Source: Fibrobacterota bacterium
GTDB taxonomy: Bacteria > Fibrobacterota > Chitinivibrionia > Chitinivibrionales > FEN-1185
DNA: 64,000 nt
Direction: 5' to 3'
Assembly (NCBI GenBank): GCA_003165595.1
Contig: PLWQ01000020.1
Span: 83,335-147,334 of the forward strand
Under the pieces are notes generated by a model. It saw only the letters and a program-made list of their open reading frames with translations. It was not told where the DNA came from and made no database searches. Of this stretch, positions 8,367-16,802 are shown piece after piece. Both the position numbers and the translations under genes were made by a program. Within the stretch, counting starts at the first letter, position 1. The number at the start of each line of letters is the position of its first letter.

Positions 8367-9143
8367 ATGTTTCAAATTCCTGATATGTCCAACCGCTTCT
8401 TTGCGTCCGAGCTCATGGACGACATTCACGGGTCGCAGGAAGATCTCTTTCGGACGCTGTCGCAATTTCGGGCCATTAACGCCCTGTTTTCACGATCACG
8501 AACACTTGTCAAGCGATATCTGTTTCCTCACATGCTGCGACAGGGAGACAGGCACATCGTGTGCGCAGACCTCGGCGCCGGCGGAGCCGACTTTGCCTTG
8601 TGGTTCACGCGGTGGTGCCGGGGCAAAGGACTGCGGGTTAAAATGCTGTGCGTTGACCACGACCCGCGCGTTGTTCGATTCGCACAGGAGGCATGCTCCG
8701 GGCACGATGACATTGCCGTGGTGGAGGCCTCGGCAGAATCGATCGGCGTGATCAATGGTCCCATCGACTACATTTTTTGCAACCATTTCCTGCATCACAT
8801 CGAATCCGGAAAAATCCCCGGTCTCCTCAAAACAATCCACGACACCGCCCGGTGCGGCTTTCTTCTGAACGATTTGGCCAGAAGCAAAGCGGCCTATGCG
8901 GGCTTCGGCTCGTTTTGCCGCGTCTTCTTCCGGTCCACAATGTCCTGCCGTGACGGTCTGCTCTCCATCCGGAAAGGCTTTACTAAAAGAGAAATCGCCG
9001 GTCTTGCCGCTCAGGCGGCTTTTTCGACCCCCTTTGTTGCCGGAACACTGCATCCTGCACGGGTGTTCTTGTACTGCCTTAAAGAGACGACGGAGAAGCG
9101 GAAAGTGCCGTCCGTCAACGCGGTCGCCGGGACGGGGGCATGA
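8367..9143 (+). CDS. Class I methyltransferase of the type III-PKS-associated kind
   Basis: A 258-residue Rossmann-fold methyltransferase with the motif VCADLGAGGADFALW and an acidic residue after the second strand (MLCVDHDPRVV). The stretches IFCNHFLHHI and FLLNDLARSKAAYAGF, and DGLLSIRKGFTKREI near the C-terminus, resemble methyltransferases commonly found next to bacterial type III PKS genes. From memory these are annotated only as methyltransferase-domain proteins. It probably O- or C-methylates the PKS product. An internal ATG at 8385 is an alternative start. The gene diverges from the UbiE-like gene across about 130 bases and overlaps the TPR gene by four bases (ATGA), so they are coupled. 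Confidence 0.8.
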   Translation: MFQIPDMSNRFFASELMDDIHGSQEDLFRTLSQFRAINALFSRSRTLVKRYLFPHMLRQGDRHIVCADLGAGGADFALWFTRWCRGKGLRVKMLCVDHDPRVVRFAQEACSGHDDIAVVEASAESIGVINGPIDYIFCNHFLHHIESGKIPGLLKTIHDTARCGFLLNDLARSKAAYAGFGSFCRVFFRSTMSCRDGLLSIRKGFTKREIAGLAAQAAFSTPFVAGTLHPARVFLYCLKETTEKRKVPSVNAVAGTGA

Positions 9144-9913
9144 TTGCGTCGACGCGGCGCGTTTTCCTCTGCGCCTGCGCATGCGCATTGCTGCATTCCT
9201 GGCCCGTGCGCGGGGAACCGCCGTGCAAGAGCCTGCTTGATTCCGGGGACTCGGCCTATGCGCGTTTCGACAATGCAACGGCACTCGACCGGTTCTCCCG
9301 CGCCGCGAAAGAATGCCCGGACAGGTACGAGTCGATCATGAAGGCCGCCCGCGCGTTCATCGATGCGGGTGAGGATCTGTACTCAAAAAGAGCCGAGACC
9401 CTGTATGTTCGGGGGCTCTCCTATGCCGACACCTTGCGAAGACGGTACCCCGATTCCGGACAATCATATTTCCTCACTGCTGTTGCCGCGTCAAATATCG
9501 CACAAATCAAGACCGGCGTGCAGAGGTTGCCCTTGGCAAAGATCATCGATTCCAATATCAGAAGGTCGATTGAGAAAGATCCGCAATTCGCCCCGGCATA
9601 TGTTGTGTTGGGTGCCTATTACAGGGAAGTCGCGGAATCGAACCCGATCCTTCGCGCTGTGGGCGCGATATTGTACGGATGGGTTCCCCGCGGAACACTT
9701 GCGGAATCCGAGGGCTCGCTTCTCAAGGCAACCGATCTTGCACCCCAGAGCGTCTATGCCTCTTTGGAACTTGCCCGTACCTACGTCGCCATGGGGCGTC
9801 GGAAAGAAGCAATTGAAATTCTGGAACGCATGCGAACTTTCCCGCGCGCCTGGCATCAGGATGATACCCTTAAAGCAGAGGGCCGGCGGCTGATGGCCAT
9901 CCTGAAGAAGTAA
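9140..9913 (+). CDS. Exported TPR-type protein
   Basis: A 257-residue protein with an N-terminal signal peptide (hydrophobic stretch after RR, cleavage likely near RGEP). It is rich in helix-turn-helix TPR-like units: SAYARFDNATALDRFSRAAK, FAPAYVVLGAYYREVAE and SVYASLELARTYVAMGRRKEAIEILE. The function is unknown; TPR proteins scaffold complexes in the periplasm or at membranes. Its four-base overlap with the PKS-associated methyltransferase puts it in the cluster transcript, so a role in placing or exporting the lipid product is possible but unproven. A strong promoter for the histidine kinase gene begins 12 bases after its stop. Confidence 0.75.
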   Translation: MIASTRRVFLCACACALLHSWPVRGEPPCKSLLDSGDSAYARFDNATALDRFSRAAKECPDRYESIMKAARAFIDAGEDLYSKRAETLYVRGLSYADTLRRRYPDSGQSYFLTAVAASNIAQIKTGVQRLPLAKIIDSNIRRSIEKDPQFAPAYVVLGAYYREVAESNPILRAVGAILYGWVPRGTLAESEGSLLKATDLAPQSVYASLELARTYVAMGRRKEAIEILERMRTFPRAWHQDDTLKAEGRRLMAILKK

Positions 9914-9925
9914 CCCTTTCAACGA

Positions 9926-9954
9926 TGGACACTTTTTCCGAAACAGGGTATAAT
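9926..9954 (+). promoter_or_regulatory. Sigma70-type promoter of the PAS kinase gene
   Basis: TGGACA at 9926-9931 and a perfect TATAAT at 9949-9954 are separated by 17 bases. Transcription would start near 9961, giving a leader of about 55 bases before the ATG at 10016. This separates the kinase/regulator operon from the PKS cluster. Confidence 0.75.
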
Positions 9955-10015
9955 AAGGAATACTCGTTTCTGCGGTTTCCGGGCGCTTTTGTTCGCTGTG
10001 TGATAGCTGGAACCT

Positions 10016-11539
10016 ATGAACATCGCCAACATCCTGCTTGTCAACATCAATGTTCCGGACTTGAGCGACCAACTCCTGTCCCACGGGTATAACCCTGTCT
10101 TTGTGCCCGACATTCCATCCATCCTTGATGTCGATGTGCCGTTCGCCGTCGTACTTATCAACCAGGAAGCCATCGGCGATGCGATGGCGGAGGACATGGA
10201 GCGCCTGTATTTCGCGAGCAGCGGCGCGCCCATCGCGGTGTATATCGACGATTCGGCAGCCATTTTGCCCGGTCTCAAGCGTGCGCTTGACGAAGGAACA
10301 CTCGAACGCGTGTACCGGCACGAGGTGACAAACGGCCTGGCAACGAGCAGGATAGACCGGATATACCTCGGCGCCGGTCTCGACATCATTGTGCGCGCGT
10401 ATCAGCAGCAGGCCGACGAAAAAGACCTCCTGCACAAAGAGATAAATCTCCGCAACCGCATCCTCGAACACGAACGCGAGCTCAACGCGAACATTACCGG
10501 CTCGATTACCTCCGGTCTCGCGATCGTCGATACGGCGGGCAACATCTTCATTATCAACGAATACGCCCGCAGGCTCCTCAAGCTCACCCACAACGACTTT
10601 CTCGGCGCGGCCTACCGCCAGGTATTTCCGGAAAAAATATCGCGGTTCGTGGAGAACGCGCTCAAGAAGATCACGGGCCCGTGGAAGCGGCACGAGATGA
10701 AGAAGATAACCGTGGATGACGCCGTGCTCGAAATCGCCACCTACCGCATGAACGACTACGCGCACGAGCCTATAGGCCTGCTCATGATAATCAACGATAT
10801 CACCGACCAGGAAAACACCACGGCCCAGCTCTACAGATCGGAGAAGCTCGCCACCGTCGGCACCATGCTGTCGGGCATCGCCCACGAGCTGAGAAACCCG
10901 CTGTCCATCATCAGCGCGCGCTCGCAGATGGCGCTCAAGAAGGTCGAGTGGGACAGGGAATGGGCGATCAAGAACTTTGAATCCATAGACGGCCAGGTCA
11001 ACCGCTGCGCTACCATTATCAACAGCCTGCTCGATTACACACGCTACAGGGCCACCCAGCCGACTCTTCACAAAGTGGACGAGGTGCTCGACGAAACCCT
11101 CACCTACGTGGAATACCAGAACATTTTCGACGCAATCACGGTCGAAAAGGACTATCAGGGCGGGCTCGTTGTCTTCGGCGACCGTTCGCGTTTTGTGCAG
11201 ATATTTCTCAACATCGTCCTGAATGCAGCTGATGCGATGTCGGGAAGGGGCGTGCTCCGGCTTACCACCAAGGCCGAAGGCCAGGCTTCGGTGCTCGTGG
11301 AGATCCACGACACCGGAAGCGGCATCAATGCGGCCGCAAAAGACAGGATATTCGACCCGTTCTTTACAACAAAGGAACCGGGAAAGGGAACCGGCCTCGG
11401 CCTGGCCGTGGCCTATAAAATCATCCAGGATTCCGGCGGAGAAATCTGGTTTACCTCCGAACCGCACAACACGTCGTTTTTCGTGCGGCTCCCGTCCGGG
11501 AAGAGAAAGGCGTATGAACGAAAAACTGCTGCTCGTTGA
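10016..11539 (+). CDS. PAS-domain sensor histidine kinase, cytoplasmic
   Basis: A 507-residue kinase without membrane segments. Residues 1-125 look like a degenerate receiver-type fold. A short coiled linker (about 130-160) leads to a PAS domain (about 160-265: SGLAIVDTAGNIFIINEYARRLL). Then come a HisKA dimerisation helix with His290 in SGIAHELRNPL and a HATPase_c domain with N box NIVLNAADAM, G1 DTGSGI, F box FDPFFTT and G2 GKGTGLGLAV. All catalytic boxes are intact. It resembles NtrB-type kinases. The downstream regulator starts within its last 26 bases, so the two are coupled and form a cognate pair. The signal is unknown; the N-terminal receiver-like part suggests input from another protein. 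Confidence 0.92.
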   Translation: MNIANILLVNINVPDLSDQLLSHGYNPVFVPDIPSILDVDVPFAVVLINQEAIGDAMAEDMERLYFASSGAPIAVYIDDSAAILPGLKRALDEGTLERVYRHEVTNGLATSRIDRIYLGAGLDIIVRAYQQQADEKDLLHKEINLRNRILEHERELNANITGSITSGLAIVDTAGNIFIINEYARRLLKLTHNDFLGAAYRQVFPEKISRFVENALKKITGPWKRHEMKKITVDDAVLEIATYRMNDYAHEPIGLLMIINDITDQENTTAQLYRSEKLATVGTMLSGIAHELRNPLSIISARSQMALKKVEWDREWAIKNFESIDGQVNRCATIINSLLDYTRYRATQPTLHKVDEVLDETLTYVEYQNIFDAITVEKDYQGGLVVFGDRSRFVQIFLNIVLNAADAMSGRGVLRLTTKAEGQASVLVEIHDTGSGINAAAKDRIFDPFFTTKEPGKGTGLGLAVAYKIIQDSGGEIWFTSEPHNTSFFVRLPSGKRKAYERKTAAR

Positions 11540-12422
11540 CGACGAGGTCGATTTTCTCGACGTTCTGTCCGAATTCCTGATGGACGAGGGTTACAAGGTG
11601 AGCACCGCGCGCGACGCGAAAGAGGCGCTTGCGTTGCTGGGCAAGGAAACATTCGGCCTTCTCCTCTCGGATATCAATATGCCCGGCATGAAAGGGTTCG
11701 AGCTTATCAAGGAGGCGGGCCGCCTGTACCCGTCGCTCAAGAGCGCGCTTATCACCGCCTACGATGTTCGCGACTACCTGTACATGGCCAAGCACTACAA
11801 TATCGGCAACATCATCACCAAGACCACGCCATTTAATTTCGAGGAAGTACGGCTGCTTGTCAAGAACATACTGTCCGAGGACGTGTTCGGCCTCGACCAT
11901 TACATGCACGGACCGACGAAACAGACGATGGTGCGCAGCACCAACGAAATCGAGGGCGTCATTCAGAAAATCGTGGCCGACATGCCGGACGTGCGGCACA
12001 AGCGGAAGTTCCGCCAGGTGCTCAACGAAATCATCATCAACGCGGTGTACTACGGCGCAAAAAGCGAACGCGGCGACCAGAAAGAGCTGTGGCCGCTCGT
12101 GGTGAATCTCGCTTCGGACGAGGAAATTCTCATCGAGTGGGGCGCGGACGAGGAAAAGGCCGGCGTGGCGGTTTGCGACCAGAAAGGCGTGCTCAAGAAG
12201 GAAGAAGTGCTGTATTGGTTCGAGCGCAACGCCACAAAGGGAGACGACGGCATGTCCATCGGGCTCCTCGACGAGCACGGCAAGGGGTTGTTCATCTCCC
12301 GCGAAACCATAGACCGGTTCATCGTGAATATCAAGCGAGGCCGAAAGACGGAGATCGTGATGCTCAACTATGGAGAGGGCTTGTACGACGGGTACAGGCC
12401 GCTGTGGATTCAAGAGATGTGA
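11514..12422 (+). CDS. Response regulator with C-terminal GHKL/RsbW-like domain
   Basis: A 302-residue protein. Residues 1-120 are a complete receiver: acidic pair D9/D10, phospho-acceptor D53 in LLLSDINMPGMKG, a Thr in ITAYD and Lys103. The C-terminal part has no DNA-binding helix. It contains VLNEIIINAVYYGA, which resembles the N box of GHKL/anti-sigma kinases, and a late HGKGLFISRETIDRF segment like the ATP-lid/G2 region of RsbW-type proteins. The output may therefore be ATP binding, protein phosphorylation or partner switching rather than transcription; this is inference. ATG 11514 lies inside the kinase gene. No sigma factor or STAS antagonist gene is adjacent. Confidence 0.8.
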   Translation: MNEKLLLVDDEVDFLDVLSEFLMDEGYKVSTARDAKEALALLGKETFGLLLSDINMPGMKGFELIKEAGRLYPSLKSALITAYDVRDYLYMAKHYNIGNIITKTTPFNFEEVRLLVKNILSEDVFGLDHYMHGPTKQTMVRSTNEIEGVIQKIVADMPDVRHKRKFRQVLNEIIINAVYYGAKSERGDQKELWPLVVNLASDEEILIEWGADEEKAGVAVCDQKGVLKKEEVLYWFERNATKGDDGMSIGLLDEHGKGLFISRETIDRFIVNIKRGRKTEIVMLNYGEGLYDGYRPLWIQEM

Positions 12423-12444
12423 GTACCGGGTCTTTCCAGAGTTC

Positions 12445-12540
12445 AGAACAGGAGGTGGGTCGGGCGTTCCCCTCTTGCTGGCGCGGCTGTTCGCTTCGGT
12501 GCCGGTCCGCCCTATGCCTGCGGCCGCCGCGACGTCTTCT
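12445..12540 (-). repeat. Decayed copy of the 31/34/42 kb interspersed element
   Basis: On the minus strand this stretch reads GCGGCCGCAGGCATAGGGC, then GGCACCGAAGC, CAGCCG and finally GGGGAACGCCC. The same order appears in the intact copy at 42003-42185 (GGCCGCAGGCCATAGGGCT, GGCACCGAGGC, CAGCCGAG, GGGAAACGCCC). Both ends are missing or diverged. The rest of the 12423-12750 gap shows no gene. Confidence 0.55.
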
Positions 12541-12750
12541 GGACGATTTCGAATATCAAGGCGCTGTCGATGACTCGAAAGGTAAAAGAATGCTTTGAAG
12601 AACAGAAAATGCCCGCGCACCGCGTGAGGCTGGAGCTCGAACCCTTTGCGACGCAAGGCGGAGCGGGAATGAGGAGCTCGCTTCTGTTCTGAGGAAGTCT
12701 TTAACCAGAGTCTCTTGCTGTTTCTTTCTTAGTGCGATCTGCAATTCTTC

Positions 12751-13458
12751 TTATCCCCCCAGATACGCCTCGATCACCTTTGGGTTGTCCCGAATCTCGG
12801 CTGCGCTCCCGGAGAGCACAATCTTTCCCGATTCGATCACATACGCCGTATTCGCAATGGACAAGGCCTTGTGCGCGTTCTGTTCCACGAGCAGGATGGT
12901 GGCGCCTTCCTTGTTGATCCGCCGGATGGTTGCAAACATGTCCGATACCAGTGCCGGCGAGAGTCCCATAGACGGTTCGTCAAGCAGCAGCAGGTCTGGG
13001 CCCGCAACAAGCGCGCGGCCTACGGCGAGCATCTGCTGTTCCCCTCCGGAAAGTGTGCCCGCTATCTGTTGGCGCCGCTGGCCGAGCCTGGGGAACAGCT
13101 CAAACACATGGCCGAGGGCCCTGGCGAAACCCGCCCTGGATTGCCCCGCCGACGTCGCGACCTCCAGGTTCTCCATGACCGTGAGCGGGGCGAAAATGCC
13201 CCGGCCCTCGGGAACGTGCGCGATGCCTTTCCTGGCGATCCGGTGTGCGGCAAGCCCGCATAGATTGTCGCCTTTGTAAATAATGGACCCTGCCGACGGC
13301 TTGCGCAGGCCGGAGATCACGCGCAGGATGGTCGATTTCCCGGCTCCGTTGGCGCCCACAATCGCCACGATATGACCCTGCGCCACCGCAAAAGAAACGC
13401 CGTCGAGCGCGATGCTTTCGCCGTACCTGGCGCAGAGGTCCACCGCCTCAAGCAGCAT
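12751..13458 (-). CDS. livF: Branched-chain amino-acid ABC transporter ATP-binding protein LivF
   Basis: A 235-residue ABC ATPase with Walker A GANGAGKST, signature LSGGEQQMLAVGRAL and Walker B LLLLDEPSMGLSP. The C-terminal end VIEAYLGG is typical of LivF. It energises high-affinity uptake of branched-chain amino acids or related amides at the inner membrane with LivG, LivH, LivM and LivK. It is the last gene of the livKHMGF order on the minus strand and overlaps livG by 11 bases, indicating coupling. Length and motifs are normal. Confidence 0.94.
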   Translation of the reverse strand: MLLEAVDLCARYGESIALDGVSFAVAQGHIVAIVGANGAGKSTILRVISGLRKPSAGSIIYKGDNLCGLAAHRIARKGIAHVPEGRGIFAPLTVMENLEVATSAGQSRAGFARALGHVFELFPRLGQRRQQIAGTLSGGEQQMLAVGRALVAGPDLLLLDEPSMGLSPALVSDMFATIRRINKEGATILLVEQNAHKALSIANTAYVIESGKIVLSGSAAEIRDNPKVIEAYLGG

Positions 13459-14224
13459 GGGTGTCCTCCTTTCCCAGATACGCCTCGATCACCCGGGGGT
13501 CACTTCTAATGAGCGCGGGCGAGCCCTGCGCGATTGTTTCGCCAAAATCAAGTACGAGGATGCGCTGCGAGACCTTCATGATCACGCGCATGTTGTGTTC
13601 GATAATAAGGATGGTGAGATCGAAGCGCTCCTTAACCCACAGAATCGTGTCGATGAGCTCCTTTGCCTCGCTAAGATTCATGCCTGCTGCCGGCTCGTCG
13701 AGTAACAGCATCGACGGTTGCGTGGCAACGGCGCGCGTGATTTCCAGGCGTCGCTGCTGGCCGTAGGCCAGCGACGAGCTGCGGAGACCGGCCTTTGCAT
13801 CGAGGCCGAAAATGGCAAGCAGGTCGCGGCACCAGGCGTCGAGTTCATGTTCTTTTGTCCAGAACCTTGGCGGATGAAACAGCGATGAGGCCAGGCCGTA
13901 GCCCGTCCGGCTACGCGCCGCCACCTTGATATTGTCGATAATCGACATGTCGTGAAACAGGCGGATGTTCTGAAACGTTCTGGCAATGCCCCTGCGGTTT
14001 ACCGCGTGCGGAGCGAGTCCCGCAATGTGCTCGTCCCGGAAAACGATATCGCCCTGGCTCGGTGTGTAAATTCCCGAGATCAGATTGAATACCGTGGTCT
14101 TGCCCGCGCCGTTGGGACCGATGAGGCCGACCAGCTCGCCGTGCTCCATTGAAAGATTGAAATTCGACACCGCGCACAGGCCGCCAAAATGGTGGGTGAG
14201 ACCGCTTATCTTAAGAAGAGGCAT
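13448..14224 (-). CDS. livG: Branched-chain amino-acid ABC transporter ATP-binding protein LivG
   Basis: A 258-residue ABC ATPase with Walker A GPNGAGKTTVFNLISG, the LivG-typical RTFQNIRLF segment, signature LAYGQQRRLEITRA and Walker B MLLLDEPAAGMN. The end VIEAYLGKE is typical. It pairs with LivF as the second nucleotide-binding subunit. ATG 14224 gives the usual N-terminus (PLLKISGLTHHFGG); a GTG at 14251 would add nine residues without homology. It lies 78 bases downstream of livM and overlaps livF. Confidence 0.94.
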   Translation of the reverse strand: MPLLKISGLTHHFGGLCAVSNFNLSMEHGELVGLIGPNGAGKTTVFNLISGIYTPSQGDIVFRDEHIAGLAPHAVNRRGIARTFQNIRLFHDMSIIDNIKVAARSRTGYGLASSLFHPPRFWTKEHELDAWCRDLLAIFGLDAKAGLRSSSLAYGQQRRLEITRAVATQPSMLLLDEPAAGMNLSEAKELIDTILWVKERFDLTILIIEHNMRVIMKVSQRILVLDFGETIAQGSPALIRSDPRVIEAYLGKEDTHAA

Positions 14225-14302
14225 GGTGCTTCCGTCGAAAAAGGGGTTCACCGCAAAGGCGCACAGGCCGCAAAGAACACTTGAGTGTTGCGGGCCTTGC
14301 TC

Positions 14303-15343
14303 TTAATTGTCAACTGTCAACTTTGAACTTTCAACTCTTTTTTGCACCATCTCCTTGAATTTCCACGGCACCAGAAACGAGAATTCACGTTCGCCCATGA
14401 TGCCGTCTTTGAGAAACCGCATTACCAGAATGAGAATGAGCGGATACACAACCATCCGCCAACCTTCAAGATTTGCAAGGCGGAGACCTTCGGGCACCAG
14501 CGTGAAAATGCCCGCGCCAACGATGCTGCCGGCAATGGTATGCGGTCCGCCGATGTACAGGAAAATGAGGATGTCCAGGGTTTTAAGAAATCCGAAATTG
14601 TCGGGATTGATGTAACGGCTCATATGGGCGAACAGTCCTCCCGCGACGCCGGCAAAGCTTGCGCCAAGCGCAAACGCCCACACCTTCTGGAAGGTTGTGT
14701 TGATTCCCATGCACGATGCGGCGATTTCGTTGTCGCGCACGGCAATGCAGGCCCGGCCGTAATGCGAATAGACAAGGTTGCGCATCATCCAGAGCGAGAG
14801 GAGGAAAAATCCGCCGACGTAGAATGCGCTGGAGAAGGCAGGGATTCCCGGAATGCCGCGCGGTCCGCCCAGGAAATCGGCAAAACGAAGGCCGGCCCGG
14901 ATCACTTCGCCCGCGGCGAGCGTCACGATGGCAAGGTAGTCTCCGCGTAGCCGCAGCGACGGAAACCCGATGACAAACCCGAACAGGCCGGCCATGGCGC
15001 CGCCCGCAAAAACCGACAGGACAAACACCAGATGGCCCACCACGGACGACGTAACGAGCGGACTGCCAAAAAGCAATTTCGGCAGCAGCGTGGTTATGCC
15101 GGCCGACGTGTACGCGCCGATCGCCATGAATCCCGCGTGGCCAAGGGAAAACTGCCCCGCGTAGCCGTTGATAAGCGCGAGAGATGCGGTGAGAATAATG
15201 TTGATTTCGATGAGAAAGAAGATGCGCGAATAATATTGGAACTGGCGCTGGCCGGAAAGGATGCCGATAAGCGTCTGGAGGATGACAAATCCGCCCAGGA
15301 TGAGAATGAGTTGGGTGATATGGCTGCGTCTTGTTTGGGGCAT
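14303..15343 (-). CDS. livM: Branched-chain amino-acid ABC transporter permease LivM
   Basis: A 346-residue polytopic inner-membrane permease. It contains the LivM motif GYAGQFSLGHAGFMAIGAYTSA and the cytoplasmic loop AIRDNEIAA-like AVRDNEIAASCMGINTTFQKVWAF that contacts the ATPases. Several hydrophobic segments alternate along the length. ATG 15343 starts at a plausible N-terminus; a longer in-frame extension to 15430 runs through low-complexity intergenic DNA. It sits between livH and livG. The C-terminal region after residue 320 is charged and ends in low-complexity sequence. Confidence 0.92.
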   Translation of the reverse strand: MPQTRRSHITQLILILGGFVILQTLIGILSGQRQFQYYSRIFFLIEINIILTASLALINGYAGQFSLGHAGFMAIGAYTSAGITTLLPKLLFGSPLVTSSVVGHLVFVLSVFAGGAMAGLFGFVIGFPSLRLRGDYLAIVTLAAGEVIRAGLRFADFLGGPRGIPGIPAFSSAFYVGGFFLLSLWMMRNLVYSHYGRACIAVRDNEIAASCMGINTTFQKVWAFALGASFAGVAGGLFAHMSRYINPDNFGFLKTLDILIFLYIGGPHTIAGSIVGAGIFTLVPEGLRLANLEGWRMVVYPLILILVMRFLKDGIMGEREFSFLVPWKFKEMVQKRVESSKLTVDN

Positions 15344-15514
15344 AGTGAAAGGTTGCAAAGTAACAGATTTGCTGCTGTGGATTGTTGCTGCGTTACATTT
15401 TTCGACCTCACCCCCCGGCCCCTCTCCCACAGGGACAGGGGAAGCAGCGCTAAATTGACGATTGCAGGTTTTTGATTGGGTTGAATTTTACTCTAAATCC
15501 GCAATCTGCAATGT

Positions 15515-16663
15515 TTAAACTTTCTCCTGCTCGCTCTTCCCTAGTATTCCGTTCGGCTTCACAAGCAGTATAATCATAAGAATGATAAACGCTGCCGCAA
15601 AGCCTAAATTTGAATCGATCGAATTTGCAAACACCTCGGATATCCCCATAATGAGCGCGCCGACAACCGCGCCTGGCAGACTGCCGATGCCGCCGAGGAC
15701 CGCGGCTATAAACGCCTTCATGCCCGGAGAAAAGCCCAAAAACGGCGATTGGAGAACGCCGTAGTTCATGGCATACAAAATGCCGGACGCGCCCGCCAGC
15801 GCAGGGCCTATTACAAAGGTGAGGGAGATAATTCCATTGACGTCAATTCCCATAAGCGCGGCAGCGTCGCGGTCGAAGGCAACCGCACGCATCTGTTTGC
15901 CCACCAGCGTCTTCTCCACCAGGAACCACAGAAGAAACAGCAGTATGCCGCATACCGCACAATTGATGACGAACATGTTGGAGATCGACACGTCGAGCCC
16001 GGGAATTCGCAAGATGTCGGAGCGCTTCATCAGGTCGGGGAACGCCCGGTACTTGCTTTCGAATACCATGGGCAGAGAACAGAAATTCTCCAGAAAATAC
16101 GAAACGCCGAGCGCGGTAATGAGTACAGAAAGCCTCTGTCTTCTGCGTAGCGGCCGATAGGCGATGCGTTCCATGGTGATTCCCAGAAGTGCGCATATTG
16201 CCATTACGTAAAGAACCAGTACGGGAAAGAAGAACGGACCCATGGACGCGGAGAACAGCGTGCGCGACAGAGCGAGCATGGCAGGCGCCAACGCGCAGGT
16301 AAGGCCGGCCATAACGATCAGTTTGGCCGCGTTTTCGGCTATGGCGCGCGTCACCGCACCGCGCCCAAGGCCCAGACGGGCGATACGGCTGCCCACCTGA
16401 AGCCTTTCGAAGATCTCTGCCGTTATCAGGTACGAGGCCGCCAGCGCAACCAGCAGGCAGAGCTGCGGAGGAAACGCGGCCGAGCCCGCGCAAAAAGAAA
16501 CAACGAAAAAGGCGACGTAAGCGCCAACCATGAATATGTCGGCGTGCGCGAAATTGATAAGCTTGATCACGCCGTAGACAAGCGTGTAACCAAGTGCAAT
16601 AAGCGCGTAGATGGAGCCGAGCTGTATGCCGTTGATGAGCTGCTGAAGGAGGTAGGAGGACAT
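15515..16663 (-). CDS. livH: Branched-chain amino-acid ABC transporter permease LivH, with internal insertion
   Basis: A 382-residue permease with the LivH start LLQQLINGIQLGSIYALIALGYTLVYG and the later motifs RMRAVAFD-like QMRAVAFDRDAAALMGI and GSLPGAVVGALIMGISE. Typical LivH proteins are nearer 300 residues. Here an insertion of roughly 80 residues (about 55-140) with extra hydrophobic stretches lies between the second membrane segment and MERIAYRPLRRRQR. The start has GGAGGTAGGAGG upstream. The gene is second in the liv operon after livK. Length variants of LivH are known, so the insertion need not impair transport. Confidence 0.9.
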   Translation of the reverse strand: MSSYLLQQLINGIQLGSIYALIALGYTLVYGVIKLINFAHADIFMVGAYVAFFVVSFCAGSAAFPPQLCLLVALAASYLITAEIFERLQVGSRIARLGLGRGAVTRAIAENAAKLIVMAGLTCALAPAMLALSRTLFSASMGPFFFPVLVLYVMAICALLGITMERIAYRPLRRRQRLSVLITALGVSYFLENFCSLPMVFESKYRAFPDLMKRSDILRIPGLDVSISNMFVINCAVCGILLFLLWFLVEKTLVGKQMRAVAFDRDAAALMGIDVNGIISLTFVIGPALAGASGILYAMNYGVLQSPFLGFSPGMKAFIAAVLGGIGSLPGAVVGALIMGISEVFANSIDSNLGFAAAFIILMIILLVKPNGILGKSEQEKV

Positions 16664-16689
16664 GATGCCTGAATATCCTGCGGTGGTTT

Positions 16690-16802
16690 CTCGTCACATT
16701 GACTGTCAACTGCAAACTGTCAACTTTTGCCCCTGTATCTTCTTTGCGGGGAATCCTTTCTTGTCTTCTCAACATTTCAACAATTCAACTTTTCAACTTC
16801 TT
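16690..16802. repeat. Low-complexity CAACTTT-type tandem motif in the livK-livH gap
   Basis: The 139-base gap between livK and livH contains repeated short words: GTCAACTGCAAACTGTCAAC and CAACATTTCAACAATTCAAC followed by TTTTCAACTTC. Similar words occur at 14304-14340 (livM end) and 42285-42320 (Mur ligase end). No gene or clear terminator is visible. Confidence 0.55.

Noticed and set aside
9491-11467. A 658-codon open frame on the minus strand
   Set aside because: It is antisense to the TPR gene and the histidine kinase, whose motifs are complete. Its sequence is His/Val/Asp-rich shadow coding without domains.
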